Origin: JAJTHY01 sp964458795
GTDB lineage: Bacteria; Pseudomonadota; Alphaproteobacteria; Rickettsiales; Midichloriaceae
Reading direction: 5' to 3'
Assembly (NCBI GenBank): GCA_964458795.1
Contig: CAYWJW010000066.1
Coordinates: forward strand, 1 to 7,375
DNA length: 7,375 nt
Positions 1 through 6,154 of the stretch are shown here, one piece after another (the stretch's first letter is position 1; the number at the start of each line of letters is the position of its first letter). The notes under the pieces were generated by a model, which saw nothing but the letters and a program-made list of their open reading frames with translations, did not search any database and was not told the origin of the DNA. The position numbers were made by a program, and so were the translations under genes.

Positions 1-2
1 CC

Positions 3-113
3 GGAATCAATAACGTGATATTAAATGTAATTGTTGAAGATGGTGGATGTGCATTCATGAAAATAATATATAACCAAGAAAGTGCCCAAAATGGTGTTAG
101 GGCTAAGTTATAA
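3..113 (+). CDS. 3' end of an unidentified protein (partial)
   Basis: The window opens inside a reading frame that runs 36 codons without a stop and ends at TAA 111-113. Its product fragment begins GINNVILNVIVEDGG and ends QNGVRAKL. An uninterrupted run of this length in AT-rich DNA, with alternating hydrophobic residues (VILNVIV) that look like beta strands, suggests the tail of a real gene whose start lies upstream of the window. I do not recognise the family. No neighbour helps: the next gene on this strand starts about 450 bases later. Downstream, GGCTAAGT (101-108) can pair with ACTTAGCT (134-141, one G-T pair), but no T-run follows, so it is not a convincing terminator. The fragment is too short to exclude a chance open frame. 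Confidence 0.45.
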   Translation, partial: GINNVILNVIVEDGGCAFMKIIYNQESAQNGVRAKL

Positions 114-557
114 ATAAGCTAACGTAACTACTGACTTAGCTATATACTAAAACACGGTAAAAAGAGTAGGTATTATAGGATCAAGATGTTCCGTTTTTAT
201 TAGTGATAAGCCACTACACCTGTTTCGGATCCTGCTTATGCCAGTAAAACCCCTGTTTCCACCTGTTATTTGAAAATGAAGCTGAGGAAAAATGCCTTCT
301 ATACCTGTTAAAACAGGTGAAAAAATAATGGATAAAAAATATTTTTAAATGCTTACTAATCTGCTGCAACGCAAGGTTGTGCCAGGCTTTGCCGTAGATA
401 TATCTTGTCAAATACCACTCAAGAGTGCTAAACACTTGGTATTACGTTAAATCTAATTGTTTGGATAATATTAAATTTATTAATAACTATTTGAAAAATA
501 TTGCAAATATAAAGCTGGTATATCATCGTCTTATTATGGACTTAAGATAGGTATATA
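114..557. other. Non-coding intergenic stretch with a repeated ACCTGTT motif
   Basis: These 444 bases hold no gene I can support. A 73-codon open frame on the minus strand (214-435) has no ribosome site, and its product is rich in aromatic and basic residues without a recognisable family. The notable content is a motif cluster at 218-318, listed separately. The stretch next to the TIM-barrel gene (about 450-557) is very AT-rich, as expected of a promoter region, but I see no clean -35/-10 pair. The best hint is an extended -10-like TGGTATATC at 516-524 with no matching -35 box. A decayed gene or small mobile-element remnant is possible but not shown. Confidence 0.6.
218..318. repeat. Three ACCTGTT copies at 42-43 base spacing, the last forming a dyad
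   Basis: The heptamer ACCTGTT occurs at 218-224, 261-267 and 303-309, so the starts are 43 and 42 bases apart. A further CCTGTT lies at 251-256. The third copy is followed after two bases by its inverted complement AACAGGT (312-318), giving the dyad ACCTGTTAAAACAGGT. The first and third copies also share a CTA directly or nearly adjacent upstream. No long T-run follows on the plus strand, so a simple terminator is unlikely. An operator array or a small repeat remnant would both fit. Confidence 0.4.
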
Positions 558-560
558 GTG

Positions 561-2027
561 ATGAAGGTAGTCTACTTAATAGTATTGCTTCTTACTATCA
601 TAGTGCAAACAACACCGGCTACTGCTATAACTTCTAAGTTATCTGAATCTATAGGCTCAATTGTTATAGGTCCCGTGCCCGGCGAATATGGCTATGAATT
701 GAAACTTGTTAGAGACAAGTGGAGTAGGCCCATGAATGCTTATTATAATGATCGCAACAAGGCGCAAATAATTGGTGTCATTGAGAAGATTAAACGTGAC
801 TATCCAAATGCAAAGAGAATAGGTATAGTTATTGGTTGGTACGGAGATACCGTAAATGCTGGCAAAATAACTATACTGCCAAAAGTAGATTCTAATCGCG
901 GACCGGATTGGGAAGTTGCAGGCTATTCACGAAGAACGGCAGCAAAACTTAAAGTTGATCTTGAAGGAAACCCATATTGGTCAGGCACACCAACAGATAA
1001 GTCTGTGGTTGAACTAACGCAGCATCTTCATTCTTTAGGATATGAAGTAACCATATACCCATTTATCTTTATTGATAAGCGCTCTCAACCGTGGAGAGGA
1101 TATATTAAAGCTACTAGTGATGCCGATGTTGAACATTTTTTTGATGAATATAACAAATTCATCCTCCATTATGCATCTCTAGAATACAACGGGGTAAAGC
1201 TTAAGGATGTTATAGAAGGATTTTTACTTGGCTCTGAGCTCGAAGCGCTTACAAAATACAGAAGTGATAAAACAAGAAAATTCCTGGTAACCGAGAAATT
1301 AGTTGATCTGGCAGCTCAAGTAAGAGCTATTGTCGGTAAAAAAGTTAAGCTATCTTATGCTGCAAACTGGTCAGAATACCATAGTGATAAAGGGTGGTAT
1401 CATCTAGATAAGTTATGGCAAGATAAGAATATAGACTACGTGGGGATTGATGCTTACTTTCCCTTAACAACTCACATACCTACTACGCAGAAACTCAATC
1501 CAGAGCTAATTGAGGAGGGATGGGAGAGTGGTGAGAATTATGAATATTATGACGATAATGGAGTTAAAAAGAAGCTAAGTCCGGAATATGCTATAGAGAA
1601 CATCAGATATTGGTGGCTGCATCGTCATAAAAACCCAGATGGTTCTGTAACAGGTTGGAAGCCCAGAATGAAACCAATTATGTTTTATGAAGTAGGGTTT
1701 ACGGCTATATCAAGGACAACCAATTCTCCCTACAGTTATTTCAACAAGCTCAGAGCAGACTTAGGACTACCCAAAGGGTCGAGCGGAAAGCTTAATCCGA
1801 GATATCAGTATGATGCTGTTTTAGCTACTACCAACTTTGTAGATCGCATAAATAAAGGGCTTGATGGCAAAAAAATAGTTGCACATAAATTTTGGTGGAA
1901 TATAGATCCAAAAGGTCGTAGCCCGGATTGGATACACAACCATGAGCTAAAAATCGCAGAATTCGAAAGAGGTGAGTTCGATGCCGAAGGCAGGTGGAAA
2001 GGAAGGAAGAGGGGGTGGTGGGATTAG
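561..2027 (+). CDS. Secreted stand-alone GTA-type TIM-barrel glycoside-hydrolase-like protein
   Basis: The product (488 aa from ATG 561) begins with a signal peptide: MKVVY, a hydrophobic core, then a likely AxA cleavage site after ATA at residues 20-22. The mature part resembles the TIM-barrel domain (GTA_TIM) in the large tail-hub protein of gene transfer agents (Rhodobacter capsulatus ORFg15 type). Shared landmarks are GSELEAL (224-230), YAANWSEY (266-273), the LW..KNIDYVGIDAY stretch (about 286-299), EEGW...YEYYDD (318-332) and KPIMFYEVGF (371-380). Glu226 and Glu377 sit where acid/base and nucleophile residues would be expected; that role is inferred. The family is thought to act on cell-wall or surface glycans; substrate here is unknown. 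The protein ends soon after the domain with a basic Trp tail (KGRKRGWWD). A GTG at 558 is an alternative start; ATG 561 has slightly better spacing from a weak AGATAGG at 545-551. Neighbours give no phage context. Confidence 0.82.
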   Translation: MKVVYLIVLLLTIIVQTTPATAITSKLSESIGSIVIGPVPGEYGYELKLVRDKWSRPMNAYYNDRNKAQIIGVIEKIKRDYPNAKRIGIVIGWYGDTVNAGKITILPKVDSNRGPDWEVAGYSRRTAAKLKVDLEGNPYWSGTPTDKSVVELTQHLHSLGYEVTIYPFIFIDKRSQPWRGYIKATSDADVEHFFDEYNKFILHYASLEYNGVKLKDVIEGFLLGSELEALTKYRSDKTRKFLVTEKLVDLAAQVRAIVGKKVKLSYAANWSEYHSDKGWYHLDKLWQDKNIDYVGIDAYFPLTTHIPTTQKLNPELIEEGWESGENYEYYDDNGVKKKLSPEYAIENIRYWWLHRHKNPDGSVTGWKPRMKPIMFYEVGFTAISRTTNSPYSYFNKLRADLGLPKGSSGKLNPRYQYDAVLATTNFVDRINKGLDGKKIVAHKFWWNIDPKGRSPDWIHNHELKIAEFERGEFDAEGRWKGRKRGWWD

Positions 2028-2042
2028 TAAACCCTTACCACC
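2014..2042 (+). terminator. Possible terminator hairpin overlapping the TIM-barrel gene stop
   Basis: GGTGGT (2014-2019) pairs with ACCACC (2037-2042), and the stem continues as GGG (2020-2022) with CCC (2032-2034) across a two-base TT bulge, leaving a nine-base loop that contains the TAG stop. What follows (ACAATCTTTACTTCTCTTT) is pyrimidine-rich but lacks a solid T-run. It lies between two converging genes, where a terminator would be expected. The stem is partly protein-coding, so it may be incidental. Confidence 0.3.
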
Positions 2043-2059
2043 ACAATCTTTACTTCTCT

Positions 2060-2731
2060 TTAAGCCTCAGTAGAGGGTAATGGTTGATAAGTGTGAAGTT
2101 CTGTGGGATGATCTACAAAAGCATATTCTGATGTTACTTTATGTGTATTGTATTCATCAATTATGATCTTTGGGTATACCAATGCTTCATCAATCTCTAC
2201 ACCCAGTGATTCTAGCTTTTGTTTATATTCTCTTCTTATATGAGCTTTATGCTCAATTAAGAGATTGGCACCGGCTAGATCATCTTGCTTAGAATATGAA
2301 GACCCATTAGTAACAATAATGTCTAGGGGTGTTTCACCGTCGTCATTCTTAGCATTGACGTTAGCTCCTGCTTCTATGAGTAATTCCATCACTTCAATAT
2401 TAAATGCCCCATGCAAGGCCGTCATACCATTATCACCCTTAGCATTAACATTAACCCCATTTTTTATAAGGAATTTAATTTTCTCAAAGTCTCTATGAGC
2501 CACAGCAATGTCAAGATAAGAATAATGATGAGTAGTGTTAGAAGCGTCAAAGAAAGAATAAGGTCTGTTATTTATATCGGCACCTTTAAGGAACGATCCA
2601 TCTTGTAACGCATTTTCAGCAGTAGCAAAATCATTGTTCTCTAGTGCAATACGAAAATCTTCATTAGCATTAAGGCTAGTAACTTGGTAACTCACGTATA
2701 GTATAATTCCAGCAACAGCAATTAATATCAT
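2060..2731 (-). CDS. Membrane-anchored ankyrin-repeat protein
   Basis: The 223-aa product starts with one hydrophobic segment (MILIAVAGIILYVSYQV, residues 1-17), most simply an uncleaved signal anchor, followed by a soluble helical region with ankyrin repeats. The clearest repeats are YLDIAVAHRDFEKIKFLIKNGVNVNAKGDNG (about 72-103) and a shortened TALHGAF..EVMELLIEAGANVNAKNDDG (about 104-132). A third begins ETPLDIIVTNG and ends NLLIEHKAHI (about 133-165). The TALH, LLI.AGANVNAK and TPLD signatures are diagnostic of the fold. Ankyrin repeats bind proteins and are frequent in host-associated Rickettsiales; no partner can be named. The C-terminal 55 residues resemble nothing I recognise. GTG (2734-2732) immediately precedes ATG 2731; ATG is preferred because AGG in the upstream TATAGG lies seven bases before it. 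It is convergent with the TIM-barrel gene and 80 bases downstream of valS on the same strand. Confidence 0.85.
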   Translation of the reverse strand: MILIAVAGIILYVSYQVTSLNANEDFRIALENNDFATAENALQDGSFLKGADINNRPYSFFDASNTTHHYSYLDIAVAHRDFEKIKFLIKNGVNVNAKGDNGMTALHGAFNIEVMELLIEAGANVNAKNDDGETPLDIIVTNGSSYSKQDDLAGANLLIEHKAHIRREYKQKLESLGVEIDEALVYPKIIIDEYNTHKVTSEYAFVDHPTELHTYQPLPSTEA

Positions 2732-2814
2732 CACATGACCTATAGTATATTATTTTATAAACGTAACTATACAGCAGTATTGTTAAAGCAATATTAAGAC
2801 AGTAAAAATTAATC

Positions 2815-5268
2815 TTACATGTTCACACTTATTTTATACACGCTGTCCTCAGAGCTTAAGGTAGGCTCAATACTTGCAGCGTACATAAGGTTCACGGCAT
2901 TAGCCGCATTCTTTAGATCCTTCTGCATAGATTCTGAGAGTTCATGTCCGCTGTAGTAGACTTCTGCAAGTTCAGTTCTTAGCGAGATATTGTTTATGGA
3001 TTTATATTTTCGTACTAGTTCTAGGATGCTTGTCATATGTGCACCCATATCCAGTTTATCTTCATCAAGCACATAGTCTTCAAGTTTAGGCCAGGAACCG
3101 CGTGTATGTACCGAAGCCCCATCAAACATTAGTTCACTGAGCTCTTCAGTGATATAAGGCATGAATGGAGCAAACAAATGATAGATGGTTTTTAGCACAT
3201 GATATAGGCTGTAAATTGCACTCTGACGCGCAGATTTATTGGGTTCAGATTCATCATAAAGGCGAACTTTCACAAGCTCCAGATAATTGTCACATAAGTC
3301 CTTCCAGAAGAATTCTTCTATAACACCGCGTGCATCGGCATAATCAAAGCCTTCAAATAACTTTGTCGCTTTCTCAATAACTTGAGTAAGGCGAGAGATG
3401 ATCCAAATATCAGCATCCTCAAAGATTACTTTTGTAGAGACATCAACAGTAGGCGTGCTAGGCGTGCCTGCAATATGGCTCATATGAATGCTCACGAATT
3501 TGGAAGCATTCCAAAGTTTCATTATCAAGCGGTTGCCGCTTTTGAATGTATCATCCGAGTAAACTATATCCACACCTAATTTGGAGGTGGAGGCCCAGTA
3601 ACGCACCGCATCGGCTCCTTTCTCAATGATCAATGCTTTAGGGGTAACTACATTTCCTTTAGATTTACTCATCTTGGTTTTGTCAGCAGCTAAACACCAT
3701 CCACTTATCATCAGGCTTTTCCAGGGAATGGTATTTGCATGCAGTAGCGATTTCACAATAGTATAAAATGACCATGTGCGGATGATCTCATGCGCTTGCG
3801 GTCTAAGGTCTGCCGGATATAGCTTACTGTGGCGCTCCTTATCTACCATAAAGGCATCATTTATACCTTGTGAGTTTATTTGCGGTGTTAAGCCACTTGT
3901 GGCCCATGTGTCCATTACATCAGTTTCGGCCGTAACTTCGTCGATAGCATAACCTTCTGGCAATGCAATTGTTGGATCACATGGAAGTTGGTTGATATCA
4001 GCCAGTAGAATTTTACCTTCCTCACCAGCGCGCTTGGAATACCAAACAGGGAAGGGGACACCAAAATAGCGTTGGCGGGAAATGCACCAGTCTTGATTCA
4101 AACCATTTACCCAATTTTCATATCTAACTCGCATGTAATCCGGATTCCAACTGCACTCACGCCCTTTTTCTAATAATCGCTCTTTTTGATCCAATACTTT
4201 AATATACCACTGGTTGGTTGGTATTATTTCAAGTGGCGCGCCTGAGCGCTCTGCGCATTTAACAAATTGAGTTATCGGTGTTTCTTTAATTAGTAGTCCG
4301 CTAGCCTTCAATTCTTCTGTTATTTTAGTTCTGGTTTCTTTTATGGTCATACCAGTGTATGCCCCTAAGTTTATCATACGGCCGGTCATATCAATTACTT
4401 GTTTGATTGCAAGATTATGTTTGCGCCACCAGGTTATATCTTGGATATCTCCAAATGTGCAACACATAACAAGGCCAGTACCTTTATCTATAGCCACTTC
4501 CTCATCGGCCATAATAGGTACTTTTGCACCAAATATAGGGGTGATGGCTTGCTTGCCATTTAAGTGGGTGTAACGTTCATCATCAGGATGATAGAAAAGT
4601 GCGACACATGCGCCTATTAGTTCCGGTCTTGTGGTGGCAATTGCAATGTCATCTCCGTCTTCAGTTTTGAAGACTATGTCATTCATAACGCCTTGCTTTT
4701 CTTTGTCTTCAATTTCAGCTTGGGCAATAGCAGTGCGATCTACTATATCGAAAAATGTAGGAGCTAAGCGGCGCTCAGCAAAGCCACGCTTGAAAAGGTC
4801 GATAAACGACATCTGTGATATTTTGATGGTCTTATCGCTAACAGTGCGATATTCCTGTTGCCAGTCCACGCTTAGTGCAATCTCGCGGAACAACCCGCGA
4901 AATTCTTCTTCGGCCTCTACTACTACCTCTGAGCAGATTTTTCGAAATTCCTCTCGATGCATTTGCCCGGCTTTTATATCTTTAATCTTTTCCACCAAGC
5001 GTTCAGTTGCAAGTCCATTATCATCAAAGCCAATGGGATAAAAGACATTAAACCCACGCATCCTTTTAAAGCGAGCTATGAAGTCTGTTTGAGCATAGCT
5101 GAACACATGCCCCATATGCAAAAGACCAGAGACAGTGGGAGGAGGGGTGTCTATGACAAATGAATTATCTCTTGGCTCCTCTATATTCCAATCGTACAGG
5201 CTGGATTCCAACCACTTTTTCTGCCATTTAGGTTCGGATATTAAGTGGCTATAATTTGCATCAAACAT
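2815..5268 (-). CDS. valS: Valyl-tRNA synthetase, archaeal-like type
   Basis: This cytoplasmic class I synthetase (817 aa) charges tRNA-Val with valine and edits mischarged threonine. The HIGH signature appears as HMGH (51-54) after PPPTVSGLL, and KMSKS is at 532-536. The CP1 editing domain spans about 190-345, with TTRPE at 212-216 and a GTGLVMCCTFGDIQD block at 263-277. DWCISRQRYFGVPFPVWY (393-410) and the CTFGD block follow the archaeal rather than the usual bacterial pattern (which has ISRQLWWG and PAHD). The anticodon-binding helical domain covers about 618-760, and the C-terminal coiled-coil arm of typical bacterial ValRS is absent. The 817-residue length agrees with the archaeal-like ValRS known in Rickettsia. 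The start is supported by GGAG (plus-strand CTCC 5277-5280) eight bases upstream. The next gene upstream on the strand is the cyclophilin, 166 bases away across a repeat element. I see no leader regulation such as a T-box. Confidence 0.97.
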   Translation of the reverse strand: MFDANYSHLISEPKWQKKWLESSLYDWNIEEPRDNSFVIDTPPPTVSGLLHMGHVFSYAQTDFIARFKRMRGFNVFYPIGFDDNGLATERLVEKIKDIKAGQMHREEFRKICSEVVVEAEEEFRGLFREIALSVDWQQEYRTVSDKTIKISQMSFIDLFKRGFAERRLAPTFFDIVDRTAIAQAEIEDKEKQGVMNDIVFKTEDGDDIAIATTRPELIGACVALFYHPDDERYTHLNGKQAITPIFGAKVPIMADEEVAIDKGTGLVMCCTFGDIQDITWWRKHNLAIKQVIDMTGRMINLGAYTGMTIKETRTKITEELKASGLLIKETPITQFVKCAERSGAPLEIIPTNQWYIKVLDQKERLLEKGRECSWNPDYMRVRYENWVNGLNQDWCISRQRYFGVPFPVWYSKRAGEEGKILLADINQLPCDPTIALPEGYAIDEVTAETDVMDTWATSGLTPQINSQGINDAFMVDKERHSKLYPADLRPQAHEIIRTWSFYTIVKSLLHANTIPWKSLMISGWCLAADKTKMSKSKGNVVTPKALIIEKGADAVRYWASTSKLGVDIVYSDDTFKSGNRLIMKLWNASKFVSIHMSHIAGTPSTPTVDVSTKVIFEDADIWIISRLTQVIEKATKLFEGFDYADARGVIEEFFWKDLCDNYLELVKVRLYDESEPNKSARQSAIYSLYHVLKTIYHLFAPFMPYITEELSELMFDGASVHTRGSWPKLEDYVLDEDKLDMGAHMTSILELVRKYKSINNISLRTELAEVYYSGHELSESMQKDLKNAANAVNLMYAASIEPTLSSEDSVYKISVNM

Positions 5269-5314
5269 CGTTTATACTCCATAAACTTGAAAAATTGGTG
5301 TTGCCATAAAAATA

Positions 5315-5381
5315 GTCATGCCGGGCTTGACCCGGCATCTCACTATAGTTTAATAGATTCCTAACCTGTGCCCGGAATGAC
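5315..5381. repeat. Alphaproteobacterial intergenic palindromic repeat
   Basis: The element is bounded by GTCATGCCGGGC (5315-5326) and its near-complement GCCCGGAATGAC (5370-5381), with one mismatch in twelve. Inside its left end is a perfect eight-base-pair hairpin, ATGCCGGG (5318-5325) with CCCGGCAT (5331-5338), around a CTTGA loop. At the right, ATTCC (5357-5361) can pair with GGAAT (5374-5378). The GTCAT..CCGGGCTTGACCCGG..AT layout is a familiar dispersed repeat style in alphaproteobacterial genomes, including Rickettsia relatives. Copy number here cannot be judged from one window. Confidence 0.75.
5318..5338 (-). terminator. Possible terminator within the palindromic repeat
   Basis: Read on the minus strand, the GC-rich stem ATGCCGGG-TCAAG-CCCGGCAT is followed by GACTATTTTTATGG, so a five-T run begins five bases after the stem. 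This lies downstream of the cyclophilin gene and about 45 bases before the valS start. It could end cyclophilin transcripts or attenuate read-through into valS. The T-run is short and offset, so the call is tentative. Confidence 0.35.
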
Positions 5382-5397
5382 TTTATCTTTTATGAGA

Positions 5398-5419
5398 TCC
5401 TGAAATCAACTATTCAGGA
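5398..5419 (-). other. Small stem-loop just downstream of the cyclophilin gene
   Basis: TCCTGAA (5398-5404) and TTCAGGA (5413-5419) form a perfect seven-base-pair stem with an eight-base loop, starting 16 bases after the cyclophilin stop. On the minus strand it is followed by TCTCATAAAAG, without a T-run. It may protect the 3' end of the message rather than terminate it. Confidence 0.3.
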
Positions 5420-5434
5420 GGATAAAATTTATAA

Positions 5435-6004
5435 CTAACTCTTTTTACCAGCAGTTGCTAGTGGATGAACTTTTATCATCTTATCAGGGTTTGTAACCGT
5501 ACCATTTTGAGATGGATTACCTTTTTTGATTTTATCAACAAACTCCATGCCTTCTACCACGCGTCCAAAAGCTGTGTATTGACCATCTAGATGGGGAGAA
5601 TCAGCTAGCATAATGAAGAACTGACTGTTTGCACTATCCGGACTTGAGCTCCTTGCCATAGACAATACGCCGCGTACATGCTTAGTATCGTTGAACTCAG
5701 CTTTTAAATTTGGCAATTTGCTGCCGCCGGTTCCAGTGCCGGTTGGATCACCAGTTTGCACCATGAATCCATCAATAACTCTATGGAAAACTATCCCGTT
5801 ATAAAAGCCACTATTTGCTAGTTCTTTAAAGCGCTTAACATGCTCAGGTGCTTTCTCAGGGTAGAGTTCAACAACTACCGGTCCGTCTTTCAATTCTATT
5901 ACGTACATATTATCCTCGTTTGTAGATTTAGTTATGTCTGTTGCGGCACCCGCGCCAGTAAATGTGGAAAAAGCTAGTGCTATCGCCATTAAGATCTTTT
6001 TCAT
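5435..6004 (-). CDS. Exported cyclophilin-type peptidyl-prolyl cis-trans isomerase
   Basis: The enzyme catalyses cis-trans isomerisation of Xaa-Pro bonds in folding proteins, here in the periplasm. From ATG 6004 the product is 189 aa: signal peptide MKKILMAIALAFSTFTGAGA (1-20) with cleavage near AGA/A, then a single cyclophilin domain (about 33-182). Active-site residues visible are Arg75, Phe80, Met81 and Gln83 in FHRVIDGFMVQTGDPTGTG, then Ser-Gln-Phe-Phe (127-130) and HLDGQYTAFGRV (138-149). The position of the human cyclophilin A tryptophan (W121) is His138, as in many bacterial homologues. An upstream in-frame ATG at 6016 would add MVCF; neither start has a clear Shine-Dalgarno site. I prefer 6004 because it gives a classic MKK signal peptide and a longer leader from the predicted promoter. 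The upstream neighbour is the divergent ubiquitin-like gene. Confidence 0.93.
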   Translation of the reverse strand: MKKILMAIALAFSTFTGAGAATDITKSTNEDNMYVIELKDGPVVVELYPEKAPEHVKRFKELANSGFYNGIVFHRVIDGFMVQTGDPTGTGTGGSKLPNLKAEFNDTKHVRGVLSMARSSSPDSANSQFFIMLADSPHLDGQYTAFGRVVEGMEFVDKIKKGNPSQNGTVTNPDKMIKVHPLATAGKKS

Positions 6005-6033
6005 AAAACATACCATTTTGTTGATGCTGAATG

Positions 6034-6062
6034 ATTATGCATTATTCAAACATAGTTGGCAA
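6034..6062 (-). promoter_or_regulatory. Sigma-70-like promoter for the cyclophilin gene
   Basis: On the minus strand, TTGCCA (plus 6057-6062) and CATAAT (plus 6034-6039) are separated by exactly 17 bases, each matching the consensus in five of six positions. Transcription would begin near 6027, giving a leader of about 23 bases to ATG 6004 but only about 11 to ATG 6016. Confidence 0.65.
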
Positions 6063-6098
6063 TGATTTTTGAGAGTGAAATATTCTTGAGGACTGTCA

Positions 6099-6126
6099 TT
6101 GATCTTTAGCTCAAAATTAGTATAAT
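6099..6126 (+). promoter_or_regulatory. Sigma-70-like promoter for the ubiquitin-like gene
   Basis: A perfect TATAAT at 6121-6126 is preceded after 16 bases by TTGATC (6099-6104), which matches the -35 consensus in four positions. The predicted start near 6133 leaves a leader of about 22 bases carrying AAGGAG (6141-6146), eight bases from ATG 6155. With the minus-strand promoter at 6034-6062, the two divergent genes have independent, back-to-back promoters in a 150-base gap. Confidence 0.68.
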
Positions 6127-6154
6127 GGTTCCAGATAATTAAGGAGAATTCGGT

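Noticed and set aside
214..435. Minus-strand 73-codon frame in the 5' intergenic region
   Set aside because: There is no ribosome site, no recognisable family and low-complexity aromatic/basic content, and it crosses the repeated ACCTGTT motifs. It is more likely a chance frame.
2265..2608. Two overlapping plus-strand frames opposite the ankyrin gene
   Set aside because: They mirror the ankyrin repeats and have no ribosome sites.
4631..5041. Plus-strand 136-codon frame opposite valS
   Set aside because: It lies wholly within the strongly supported valS coding region and has a Ser/Ile-rich product typical of an antisense shadow.
5269..5434. T-box or amino-acid-responsive leader before valS
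   Set aside because: T-box leaders belong mainly to Firmicutes, and no T-box core sequence is visible. The hairpin is explained by the palindromic repeat.
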